A stretch of 64,000 nucleotides of DNA from Aureispira anguillae. GTDB taxonomy: Bacteria > Bacteroidota > Bacteroidia > Chitinophagales > Saprospiraceae. The stretch's first letter is position 1; each line of letters starts with the position of its first letter. Below the pieces are notes generated by a model that did not search any database, was not told where the DNA came from, and was given only the letters and a program-made list of their open reading frames with translations. Both the position numbers and the translations under genes were made by a program. This document shows, piece by piece, positions 35,333 to 43,260 of the stretch. The stretch is from the NCBI RefSeq assembly GCF_026000115.1, contig NZ_AP026867.1:3033716-3097715 (forward strand). The letters run 5' to 3'.

Positions 35333-36169
35333 TTAGCATGTAAACAATAAAACTAAAAGATATTGTGCGATCATGGTGCCATCCATTAATGCCGTAAAGT
35401 AATAATCGTGTTTTTGTTGGGGCGAGTAATAGATAAAAATACCTGTTGACAGTCCAGAAAAGCACAAGGCAAAGGCAATATTTTGAGGATAAATTTGACC
35501 GATTAAAAGCATCCAAAAAACCAATATAATCGTTGCTAAATAAAGGGTATTCCGAACACCAATGGTAGCAGGTAAGGTACGAACGTTGTTCTTTTTATCA
35601 ATTTCCCAATCTCTTAGATCAAAAGGAAGGGTAATCGCAAAAATAAATAACATACGCTCTACCAACATTCCTATTGTTCTAGTTTCTATAGGTATATTGT
35701 GTTCTAATATTGGCAACAAAACGGTAACATAAGCCCAAACTATCGCAATCAAAAATATTTTCACAAAATGAAGATCTCTCAATCTTAATTTTTGACTTCC
35801 CATAAATGGAATTACATAACCTAAAGAAAGTACAGCAGGGATAACTAATGCGTATTGAGTTGTCTGATTCAAAAATAAAAAACAAATTGCTCCTCCAACC
35901 ATTCCCAAGATAGCATAACTTCGAATATGCCTTTTGTAATCTCCAATAACATTAAATCGCTCTACCTCTAAGCTTTTATCTACCTTTGACAAGCTCACCA
36001 AACGATGCAAGGCATAGATGACTAGGGTAGAAAAAAAAACAAGCCCTACCAAAGCAGTGCTTGTTTTTATAGTTATCTTGAATACATACAAAGTTTGAGC
36101 AGTCATAGCTACTGCACATAATGCAATATAAATATTGCTATACAATAGAAAATTGATCAGCTTTATCAT
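35333..36169 (-). CDS. UbiA-like membrane prenyltransferase homologue
   Basis: A 278-residue protein with about eight or nine transmembrane helices. The best match is the UbiA prenyltransferase superfamily: the second Asp-rich loop is visible as FDLRDWEIDKKNN, followed by RTLPATIGVRNT, which is the usual post-motif segment. The first Asp-rich motif (NDxxDxxxD) is not recognisable; in its place is VIYALHRLVSLSKVDKS. So the enzyme may be inactive or use a different acceptor. It is 21 bp after the M42 peptidase gene and probably cotranscribed, with no obvious functional link. Confidence 0.6.
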   Translation of the reverse strand: MIKLINFLLYSNIYIALCAVAMTAQTLYVFKITIKTSTALVGLVFFSTLVIYALHRLVSLSKVDKSLEVERFNVIGDYKRHIRSYAILGMVGGAICFLFLNQTTQYALVIPAVLSLGYVIPFMGSQKLRLRDLHFVKIFLIAIVWAYVTVLLPILEHNIPIETRTIGMLVERMLFIFAITLPFDLRDWEIDKKNNVRTLPATIGVRNTLYLATIILVFWMLLIGQIYPQNIAFALCFSGLSTGIFIYYSPQQKHDYYFTALMDGTMIAQYLLVLLFTC

Positions 36170-36190
36170 TCAACTTTGACTAAAACTTAT

Positions 36191-37273
36191 TTATGTAAAA
36201 TATCTAAAATCGTGTTGATCTTCAATTTTTTGCAACGCTTGATAAATCAAACTAATAACATGCTCCACATCTTTTTTATGTGCCATTTCTACGGTTGTGT
36301 GCATATACTTGATGGGCAATGAAATCAAAGCCGATGGCACTCCCCCATTTGAAAAAGCAAACGCATCGGTATCCGTTCCTGTAATACGAGAACTAGCACT
36401 CAATTGATAAGGAATTTGGTTCGCTTCTGCCGCCTCCCGAATCAATTTTAATAAATTGTTGTGAACTGCTGGACCAAACGTCAAATCAGGTCCTTTTCCT
36501 CCTTTTATATCGCCATGTTTTTCTGTACTCACTAAAGGCGTGTGTGTATTGTGAGAAACATCTGTTACAATAGCAACATTTGGTTTGATGGTTTCTGTAA
36601 TCATCTTCGCACCATTCAGCCCCACTTCTTCTTGTACGGCATTAACAATGTACAAACCGAAAGGCAATTCAACCTTGTTTTGGTGCAACAAGCGAGCTAC
36701 TTCTGCAATACAAAATCCTCCAATTCTGTTGTCTAAAGCACGACCTATATAGTAACGATCATTTAAAACTTCAAAGGTATCCGAATAGGTAATGACACAA
36801 CCTGGGTGAATCCCCATTTCCAGTACTTCTTCCTTACTTTCTGCTCCTACATCAATAAATATATTGTCTAATTTAGGAGTCAACTTAGCGTCATCGCCTC
36901 TTCTGGTATGAATTGCTGGCCAGCCAAATACACCCCGTACAATTCCTTTTCCAGTGTGAATATTAACCCGCTTGGAAGGAGCTATGATATGATCTGAACC
37001 ACCATTTCGAACCACTTTGATGTAACCTTCACTCGTAATATAATGAACAAACCACGAAATTTCATCGGCATGAGCTTCTATCACAACCTTGTATTCTGCT
37101 TCAGGATTAATAATCCCGTAAACAGTACCATAATTATCTACTTTGTAGTCATCAATATAAGGTTTGATATAATCCAACCACATTTTTTGCCCTGGAGCCT
37201 CAAAGCCAGTAGGCGAAAAATTGTTTAGGTAAGCCTCTAAAAATTGTTCTGATTTTTTTGTTATAATCGACAT
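36191..37273 (-). CDS. M42-family metallopeptidase (glutamyl aminopeptidase-like)
   Basis: A 360-residue cytoplasmic dinuclear zinc aminopeptidase. Metal-binding or catalytic residues are visible as EAHADE (66-71), the loop with GRALDNRIGG carrying the bridging Asp, VQEEVGLNGA with catalytic Glu-Glu, VTDVSHNTH, and a C-terminal MHTTVEMAH. The GVFGWPAIHTRRGDDAKL segment matches TET-like assemblies. It trims N-terminal residues from peptides, usually as a dodecamer. A -7 box lies 38 bp upstream, and the UbiA-like gene follows closely. Confidence 0.93.
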   Translation of the reverse strand: MSIITKKSEQFLEAYLNNFSPTGFEAPGQKMWLDYIKPYIDDYKVDNYGTVYGIINPEAEYKVVIEAHADEISWFVHYITSEGYIKVVRNGGSDHIIAPSKRVNIHTGKGIVRGVFGWPAIHTRRGDDAKLTPKLDNIFIDVGAESKEEVLEMGIHPGCVITYSDTFEVLNDRYYIGRALDNRIGGFCIAEVARLLHQNKVELPFGLYIVNAVQEEVGLNGAKMITETIKPNVAIVTDVSHNTHTPLVSTEKHGDIKGGKGPDLTFGPAVHNNLLKLIREAAEANQIPYQLSASSRITGTDTDAFAFSNGGVPSALISLPIKYMHTTVEMAHKKDVEHVISLIYQALQKIEDQHDFRYFT

Positions 37274-37310
37274 GATGAATTCTGCTTAATTTCTTTATTA
37301 TTTTAGCTTC

Positions 37311-37318
37311 CAAAGATA
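37311..37318 (-). promoter_or_regulatory. -7 box for the M42 peptidase gene
   Basis: The minus strand reads TATCTTTG, an exact TAnnTTTG match 37 bp before the ATG at 37273. Confidence 0.55.
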
Positions 37319-37581
37319 CAATAGTTTTATAAAAAACTAAATAATCATCTCAATATCATTTTAAAGCCCACCATCCTTTTAGCAAGTTATGCTTTGATGG
37401 TTGTTTCCCTTCTTTGCCAACTCCCAATTTTGGCAATGATCTAAGTTTTGATGAGTGCTTATTTTACACCAACACAACCCCCTGAAAATCAAATTCAAAA
37501 ACAAGAAAAGAAACCCAAAAACAACTACTGCATTGTTTAGTTTTTTAATTTTTCCAATGTAAATTAATTAATAATTTTTTG

Positions 37582-37589
37582 TAAATTTG
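37582..37589 (+). promoter_or_regulatory. -7 box for the secreted phosphatase gene
   Basis: TAAATTTG, an exact TAnnTTTG match 52 bp before the ATG at 37642. No clear TTG at -33. Confidence 0.5.
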
Positions 37590-37641
37590 CGTTTAATTTT
37601 TTGTTGTTTTTTATACAACTTCAGTTTCTAATCTTTAATTA

Positions 37642-39729
37642 ATGAAGTATCTATTCACCATTTTATTTTCTTGCTGCCTCCTAGAGTTGGCTTATACACA
37701 AATTGTTAACCGCTATCCTAACATTCAACGCCCTTCACAAACAACGGCAACGATTGCTTGGCGCCGTGCCAACGCTTCTACAGGAACGCTCTATTTAGGA
37801 ACCGCTCCTAATGTTTGGTTTGATTCTGTTACAACTGTTGGTTTAGCACAAAAACACTTTTTTGATTTGGCAGGTCTACAAGCCAACACTCAATATTATT
37901 ACCAAGTCAAATCTATCGCTCCCAATGATACATTTGTTTCTGCCATTGAGCATTTTGAAACCGCTCCGCTTCCCTTAGAAGACAAAGTAAGTTTTTTAGC
38001 TTATGGGGATTGTGGTTACAATAATACCATGCAAAACCAAGTAGGTGGTCTGATGGAACAAGAAGCGGTTGACTTTGCATTGGTAACTGGTGATATTGAC
38101 CAAAATATAGGCGACAACTATGATGGGATTTTCTTTGGTGTTTACAAAGATATGCTAAAACAAAACTGTCATTTTACTTGTATTGGCAATCACGATACGT
38201 ATGCTGATAATGCAGCTACTTACTTAGATGCTTTTTATTTATTTAGTAATAATCCTGCTAATACAGAACGTTATTACTCCTTTGAATGGGGAGATGCTAA
38301 ATTTGTTTGTTTGGATGCCAATTTAGATTATACCATAGGCTCTGCTCAACACAATTGGATGTTAGATGAATTCAAGTGTAACGACAAAAAATGGTTGTTC
38401 ATTTTCTTTCATCAACCACCTTGGACCAATGCTTGGAGTTTGGATTATTATGTTCCCTTTTCTCCTTATTTTCTATACCAAGGAGATGAAGATATGCGTA
38501 CAGACTTAGTTCCCGAATTTGAAAAATATGGGGTTGATTTTGTAGTGAATGGTCATTCTCATTGTTACCAACGAGGCGCTATGAATGGCGTTCAGTACTT
38601 GGTAACAGGTGGTGCAGGAGCAAGCACACTTGATGCCAATACCAATAGTAATGCACCTAATTTAAGTGTTGAAATTTACGAAAATCACTATATTCGATTT
38701 GATATCAATGGCGATACAGCCAAATATGTGATGATTAACAACAATGGGCAACGTAGAGACTCTGTAGTAGTGATTAAGCCTTACCTGCATTATAGCCAAA
38801 ATATCAGCAGTTCTAATGCAAGTTGTAATGGGGCAAACGATGGACAGGCTATTTTAACCGTGTCTGGTCCTAAGCCTCCTTATACCTTTCTGTGGGATAA
38901 TGGACAAACGAGCGCTAATTTGACTGGCTTAGCCCCTGGCACTTATCACGTAGCGATTATTGACTCTGTAGGTTGTGAACGTACCGACAGTGTTGTCATT
39001 ACAGAACCAACTGCATTAACTACGCAAATCACCACTGCAACAGGAGACTATATCATTTGTGACAGTACCCCATTAAGCTTATCCGCAATAGGAAACTTTA
39101 CCAATTATACTTGGTCTACGGCCGACACTACTTCCACGATCCAAGTAGTCTCACCTAATGTTTATACCGTAACGGCTTATGATGCGTTGGGTTGTGCCTC
39201 TGCTCCTTATAGTATTACGGTTACCGCTGAAACAAGCCCCAATAATACGACCTTCCTCCACAATTCAACAGGATTAAATGCCAGCTTTACAACTGCTAAT
39301 ACAGGAAACTATCTTTGGGATTTTGGAGACAATACAACTTCTACCCTTCAGCATCCAAATCATAACTATAGTACTGCAGGTGTTTATACCGTACAGTTAG
39401 TAGTTAGCAATGCTTGTGGCAGCGATACAAGCAGTCAGCTTGTAACCATTGTTGGAACCAATACAACAACCATTGAAACGCTCCAAGCGCTAGAGCTTTC
39501 ACTTACGCCTAACCCTTTTAGTGAATTTACCATACTAAGTTTTAACAATCCTACGCAGGAAACGTTTAGCTTAAGCATAACCGATGTGCAAGGAAAAATA
39601 CTAAGAAATTATACCAATATCACTGGTAACCAGATCCAAATCGATAAAAAAGAGCTAAGTGCTGGCACTTATCTATATACGCTCAAAAGCGATGCGATTA
39701 GTGTCAGTGGAAAATTATTGATTCAATAA
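37642..39729 (+). CDS. Secreted purple acid phosphatase-like metallophosphoesterase with T9SS tail
   Basis: A 695-residue secreted phosphatase. After the signal peptide (about 1-20) is a fibronectin-III-like N-domain (22-108), then a metallophosphoesterase domain with GDCG (122-125), GDID (150-153), GNHD (182-185), His257 in FFHQPPW, and GHSH (304-307), the expected metal ligands. Next come an SprB-like repeat (about 393-458, SCNGANDGQAILTVSGPKPP), a further Ig-like region, a PKD domain (YLWDFGDNTTST) and a C-terminal T9SS type A sorting domain with SLTPNPFSE and a final SGKLLIQ. It should be exported by the type IX system and cleave phosphate esters outside the cell. Confidence 0.92.
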   Translation: MKYLFTILFSCCLLELAYTQIVNRYPNIQRPSQTTATIAWRRANASTGTLYLGTAPNVWFDSVTTVGLAQKHFFDLAGLQANTQYYYQVKSIAPNDTFVSAIEHFETAPLPLEDKVSFLAYGDCGYNNTMQNQVGGLMEQEAVDFALVTGDIDQNIGDNYDGIFFGVYKDMLKQNCHFTCIGNHDTYADNAATYLDAFYLFSNNPANTERYYSFEWGDAKFVCLDANLDYTIGSAQHNWMLDEFKCNDKKWLFIFFHQPPWTNAWSLDYYVPFSPYFLYQGDEDMRTDLVPEFEKYGVDFVVNGHSHCYQRGAMNGVQYLVTGGAGASTLDANTNSNAPNLSVEIYENHYIRFDINGDTAKYVMINNNGQRRDSVVVIKPYLHYSQNISSSNASCNGANDGQAILTVSGPKPPYTFLWDNGQTSANLTGLAPGTYHVAIIDSVGCERTDSVVITEPTALTTQITTATGDYIICDSTPLSLSAIGNFTNYTWSTADTTSTIQVVSPNVYTVTAYDALGCASAPYSITVTAETSPNNTTFLHNSTGLNASFTTANTGNYLWDFGDNTTSTLQHPNHNYSTAGVYTVQLVVSNACGSDTSSQLVTIVGTNTTTIETLQALELSLTPNPFSEFTILSFNNPTQETFSLSITDVQGKILRNYTNITGNQIQIDKKELSAGTYLYTLKSDAISVSGKLLIQ

Positions 39730-39782
39730 TTCCTTTTGCGCTAAAAATTGGAGAAGGTTTTTTATTCCTTCTTTTTATCCAT

Positions 39783-39813
39783 CAACTCATTATCACTGCT
39801 AGATAATGAGTTG
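39783..39813 (+). terminator. Intrinsic terminator of the phosphatase gene
   Basis: CAACTCATTATC (39783-39794) pairs with GATAATGAGTTG (39802-39813), followed by ATTTTTTTT. Confidence 0.9.
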
Positions 39814-39826
39814 ATTTTTTTTGCAA

Positions 39827-39868
39827 ACTAGCTTGTTGTTTTTCAGCTTAAATGCTTAACAAGCTAGT
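39827..39868. repeat. Inverted repeat of ACTAGCTTGTT
   Basis: ACTAGCTTGTT (39827-39837) pairs perfectly with AACAAGCTAGT (39858-39868), with an inner AGC/GCT pair. CTAGCTTGTT appears once more at 39934-39943. No T-run follows, so a second terminator is unlikely. Confidence 0.5.
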
Positions 39869-40039
39869 CCCCACATTTTCACCTTCTGCACAAAACGACA
39901 CACTTAACAAGTCAGTCAACACAGCTACCAATTCTAGCTTGTTCCCTATCGGTTATTGATGTATCTTAAACCTTAAAAAATATCCGACAACTCCACTTTT
40001 AGGGAGCTTACTCAATCCAAAATATCTACTTCCTCCATT

Positions 40040-42013
40040 ATGAAAAAAACAATCCACCTTATTTTAGTTATTAGTACATTCATTTTATGCTGGACAGCAT
40101 GTACCAAAGAAGATAGCCCACCACTTGACTCAAAAGTTCCCATTACTCTAAAAGGAAAAATTATTGATGAGCAGGGTACGGCTTTAAGTGGTGTTCAGTT
40201 GAGTCTTAGCAATAGTTCCTCTTCTACTATTAGCGATGCGAATGGGCAATTTGATTTTAGTACAACTGCCCTTCCACAAGAACGGGCTATTCTTAAAGCC
40301 AACTTAGCCAATTATATGAGTGGGTCGTTCTCCTTTGAAGTGGAAGCCAACCAAAGCTATTCAACCACGCTCGTATTAGGGCAAGCCGATGCGAATCAAA
40401 CCATTTCTGTCACAACAGGCGGCACAATAAACTTGCCTAGTGGTGCAAAAGTAGCACTTCCTGCCAATGGTGTTAGCCTAATGGACGGCAGTCCTTATAA
40501 TGGCAATAACATTCAGGTTCAAGTTAAAGAAATTAATTCTGATTTAGGGGTTACATTCAGTGCACAAATACCAGGCAATACCCTAAGTGCCATTGATGTT
40601 AATGGCAATGAACGAGAGTTGGTTTCCTTCGGGATGTTACGAGTTGAATTGTCAGGAGATAATGGACAGCCCTTGCAATTGACAACAGGCAATACATCTA
40701 CCCTTACTTTTTCTATTCCGAACGATCAACAATCTACAGCTCCCAATAGTATCCCACTCTGGTATTTTGACGAAGCGGCAGGACTTTGGAAGGAAGAAGG
40801 AATGGCAACCAAACAAGGGGCTACCTATGTAGGAACTGTCTCGCATTTTACTACTTGGAATTGCGATCAACCCCACCCTCCCTGTTTTATATCGGGCTGT
40901 GTAACAGACAGTCTAGGCATTCCATTGGCGGGCATTCCGCTAATTGTTGGGCAAACACAAGTTTATACAGATGATGGAGGCTGTTTTAATGTACTTATTC
41001 CTGCTCAATTTTTGCCCATTATCATTTATTCTATAGATTATAACCTGCTTCAAACCTGCTTTTTGTACAACTTAACAGCAGTTATTAGCCCTAACACTAC
41101 TTATAATATAGGAACTGTAATCTGCAATGCTACCAACACAGCGAATTGGAATATTAACATACCTGATACGGTTGTTGGAAATTTGGGTGCTACCCTTACT
41201 GTTCCTATACACATTAAAGATAGCCTAAACCAAAATATTCCCAATACAACCGTTACCGCAACCGTTATTAGTGGTGGTGGAACCCTTATTAACAACCAAG
41301 TGACGACTAATGCAAGTGGAATTGCCCTTATTGAATGGAACAGTACCAATAGTGGTGTTCAAGAAATTATGCTTTCAATTGGTGCTATTAATAAAACCGT
41401 CATTGGCAAACACATTAGTATTACAACAGGTAGTATGACTGACTCTAGAGACAATGAAACCTATGCTACTGTCACAATAGCAGGACAAACCTGGCTTGCT
41501 GAAAACCTACGGTATGATGTTCCTGCTGTTTATACAGATACCTTAGATATTAGCAATCCCAATCTAAAATATGGTCGCATTTACGATTGGGCAACGATAA
41601 TGAATGGCAGTCCCTCTAGCAATAATGTCCCCAGTGCAGTTCGAGGTATTTGCCCCTTAGGTTGGCACCTTCCCTCAGATGCTGAATTTAATATACTGGA
41701 AGTGAACCTTGGTCTGGATCCTGCCAATTTAATTTCTCATGGTACACGAGGTGGTCATTATGCACCTTCTATGAAATCAACAACAGGTTGGTACAACAAT
41801 GAAAATGGCACCAATAGTAGCCTATTTAATGTCTTGCCTGCTCCTTATGGTTTCCCTGCGAATAACAATGGAACGCTTACAGCAATTTGGACCGCAACAG
41901 CGAGTTTTAATGGTGGTTCTTTAGCCCGTTATTTTTACCATAATAAAAATGGTGTTCACAAAGGCAGTAATATCACTAATGATCGCCTTAGTTGCCGTTG
42001 TATTCAAGATTAA
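40040..42013 (+). CDS. Surface lipoprotein with carboxypeptidase-like, Ig-like and FISUMP domains
   Basis: A 657-residue lipoprotein. The lipobox WTAC gives Cys21. Then comes a carboxypeptidase regulatory-like domain (about 35-110, GKIIDEQGTALSGVQLSL), a long region of Ig-like and strand repeats (with AVTGTLD-like turns such as GCVTDSLGIPLAGIPLIVG near 290 and an invasin-like segment ending GGGTLINNQVTTNASG), and a C-terminal FISUMP domain from about 470: TVTIAGQTWLAENLRY, YGRIYDWATIM, CPLGWHLPSDAEF and a closing DRLSCRC. It is probably exposed on the cell surface; FISUMP domains are common in secreted or surface Bacteroidota and Fibrobacterota proteins of unknown ligand. Confidence 0.85.
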   Translation: MKKTIHLILVISTFILCWTACTKEDSPPLDSKVPITLKGKIIDEQGTALSGVQLSLSNSSSSTISDANGQFDFSTTALPQERAILKANLANYMSGSFSFEVEANQSYSTTLVLGQADANQTISVTTGGTINLPSGAKVALPANGVSLMDGSPYNGNNIQVQVKEINSDLGVTFSAQIPGNTLSAIDVNGNERELVSFGMLRVELSGDNGQPLQLTTGNTSTLTFSIPNDQQSTAPNSIPLWYFDEAAGLWKEEGMATKQGATYVGTVSHFTTWNCDQPHPPCFISGCVTDSLGIPLAGIPLIVGQTQVYTDDGGCFNVLIPAQFLPIIIYSIDYNLLQTCFLYNLTAVISPNTTYNIGTVICNATNTANWNINIPDTVVGNLGATLTVPIHIKDSLNQNIPNTTVTATVISGGGTLINNQVTTNASGIALIEWNSTNSGVQEIMLSIGAINKTVIGKHISITTGSMTDSRDNETYATVTIAGQTWLAENLRYDVPAVYTDTLDISNPNLKYGRIYDWATIMNGSPSSNNVPSAVRGICPLGWHLPSDAEFNILEVNLGLDPANLISHGTRGGHYAPSMKSTTGWYNNENGTNSSLFNVLPAPYGFPANNNGTLTAIWTATASFNGGSLARYFYHNKNGVHKGSNITNDRLSCRCIQD

Positions 42014-42032
42014 ATCTTAATGTTTGATAAGG

Positions 42033-42067
42033 CTACACGGTTCTTTTCATGAGAAAGAACCGTGTAG
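42033..42067 (+). terminator. Intrinsic terminator after the FISUMP lipoprotein
   Basis: CTACACGGTTCTTT (42033-42046) pairs with AAAGAACCGTGTAG (42054-42067) around a 7-nt loop, followed by TTACTTTTTT. Confidence 0.88.
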
Positions 42068-42297
42068 TTACTTTTTTAGCAACAATATTTTTTTAGTTTT
42101 CAGCCCCTAATTCCACCTGCATATACTCCTCTGTTTCATAATCTATAACGCTTCACATTATCCTATTTTTTATGCTCTAACATCCGTTAATACTTTCAAA
42201 AGATCAGCAATCACGCAACTTTTTTTTAACAGATTTTGTATATTGATTATACAGGTTTCATAAGAGACAATACAATCACATATTAATCCATCTATTC

Positions 42298-43023
42298 ATG
42301 GAAAATAAATTAATTAAAGCCGCAAAATTTGTACGAAAAATGAGTAACAATAATAATAATGAAGATTTGAATCAACGAGCAGAATCCGCTGTCCGAAATC
42401 ATGTTATTTGGTCGATGGGAGCTGGTTTTATTCCAATTCCAATCGCTGATTTTGTGGCTGTTGCAGCCGTTCAATTGGATATGATTCGAACCATTAGCAA
42501 TATTTATGGCGTTGATTTCAAAGAAACGGAAGGCAAAGCATTGGTTACTTCTCTAACGGGTTCTGGCTTATCAAGATTGGGTGCAAATGCCTTAATTAAA
42601 TTAATCCCTGGCTTTGGGTCTGTTTTAGGGGGCGTTTCTATGTCTATTGTCTCTGGAGCATCTACTTATGCACTGGGACAGGTATTCAAAACGCATTTTT
42701 CTGTTGGAGGAACCTTTTTAGATTTTGATACCGACCGCTTCCAACGCTATTATGATGAGCAATTTGAAAAAGGAAAAGAAGTAGCCCAAGATATTCAAAA
42801 AGAAAAAGAAGAAAACGGTGCGGTAGCAGAAGATCCCATCGCCTACACACACACGCAAAAAGAGGAAGTGCCAACTGCCCAAGATGCTACACCTAATGCT
42901 CCAGATGCTAACTCTGAAATTGTTCGCAAACTCAAAGAGTTGGCCGAACTAAAAGATATGGGGGTAATTGACGATGAAGAGTTTGCTCAGATGAAAGCTC
43001 GTTTAATTGAAAATTACAAATAG
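42298..43023 (+). CDS. DUF697-like membrane-associated protein with C-terminal SHOCT domain
   Basis: A 241-residue protein. The N-terminal half (about 25-150) looks like a DUF697/YcjF-type domain: AVRNHVIWSMGAGFIPIPIADFVAVAAVQLDMIRTIS spans 30-66, followed by Gly-rich hydrophobic helices (ALIKLIPGFGSVLGGVSMSI). A charged linker (about 155-205, Glu and Lys rich, partly coiled) leads to a SHOCT domain at about 207-241, IVRKLKELAELKDMGVIDDEEF. SHOCT domains are short oligomerisation helices often joined to membrane or toxin-like domains. Function unknown; similar DUF697 proteins associate with GTPases. Confidence 0.75.
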   Translation: MENKLIKAAKFVRKMSNNNNNEDLNQRAESAVRNHVIWSMGAGFIPIPIADFVAVAAVQLDMIRTISNIYGVDFKETEGKALVTSLTGSGLSRLGANALIKLIPGFGSVLGGVSMSIVSGASTYALGQVFKTHFSVGGTFLDFDTDRFQRYYDEQFEKGKEVAQDIQKEKEENGAVAEDPIAYTHTQKEEVPTAQDATPNAPDANSEIVRKLKELAELKDMGVIDDEEFAQMKARLIENYK

Positions 43024-43058
43024 AGCTCACAATCCTTAATACATTATAACCGTATTTT

Positions 43059-43087
43059 CTAGTAAATTCAAAATTTGAATTTACTAG
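43059..43087 (+). terminator. Possible terminator: 14-bp perfect palindrome
   Basis: CTAGTAAATTCAAA (43059-43072) and its exact complement (43074-43087) flank a single base. It lies 36 bp past the SHOCT-protein stop; the T-tract after it (ATCTTTATTG) is weak. Confidence 0.5.
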
Positions 43088-43207
43088 ATCTTTATTGAAC
43101 GATAACCCATTGTTAGACAAGAGTTGTAACAGATCTTGGGTATTGGATTATTTAGTTGAATTGGAAAGTATTATTCCTAATAATTATACTTTTTTTTTCA
43201 AAAAATT

Positions 43208-43215
43208 TATATTCG
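43208..43215 (+). promoter_or_regulatory. -7-like box for the TPR-DUF3857 gene
   Basis: TATATTCG resembles TAnnTTTG with one change, 46 bp before the ATG at 43261. It falls inside the longer TTG-initiated frame, supporting the ATG start. Confidence 0.35.
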
Positions 43216-43260
43216 TGCCCATTATTCATAACATTACCTAACTCCCTAAAATATTACATC

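Larger units (their letters stand above)
37274..37641. other. Divergent intergenic region
   Basis: 368 bases between two divergent genes, with a -7 box for each (37311-37318 minus, 37582-37589 plus). A TTGCCAA/TTGGCAA pair (37414-37420 and 37430-37436) with a 9-nt loop lies between them. No gene. Confidence 0.55.
39730..40039. other. Intergenic region with terminator and repeated CTAGCTTGTT units
   Basis: 310 bases. Besides the terminator at 39783-39813 it holds a second stem at 39827-39868 and a third copy of the same 10-mer at 39934-39943. No gene or clear promoter for the next lipoprotein. Confidence 0.5.

Noticed and set aside
37642-39729. A CRISPR or phage signal among the tandem motifs of the phosphatase's C-terminal half
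   Set aside because: The repeats are protein-domain repeats (SprB, PKD), not DNA repeats of regular length.
43156-43260. A 35-residue hydrophobic extension of the TPR-DUF3857 protein from a TTG
   Set aside because: A clear signal peptide begins at the ATG 43261, and a -7-like box falls inside the extension.
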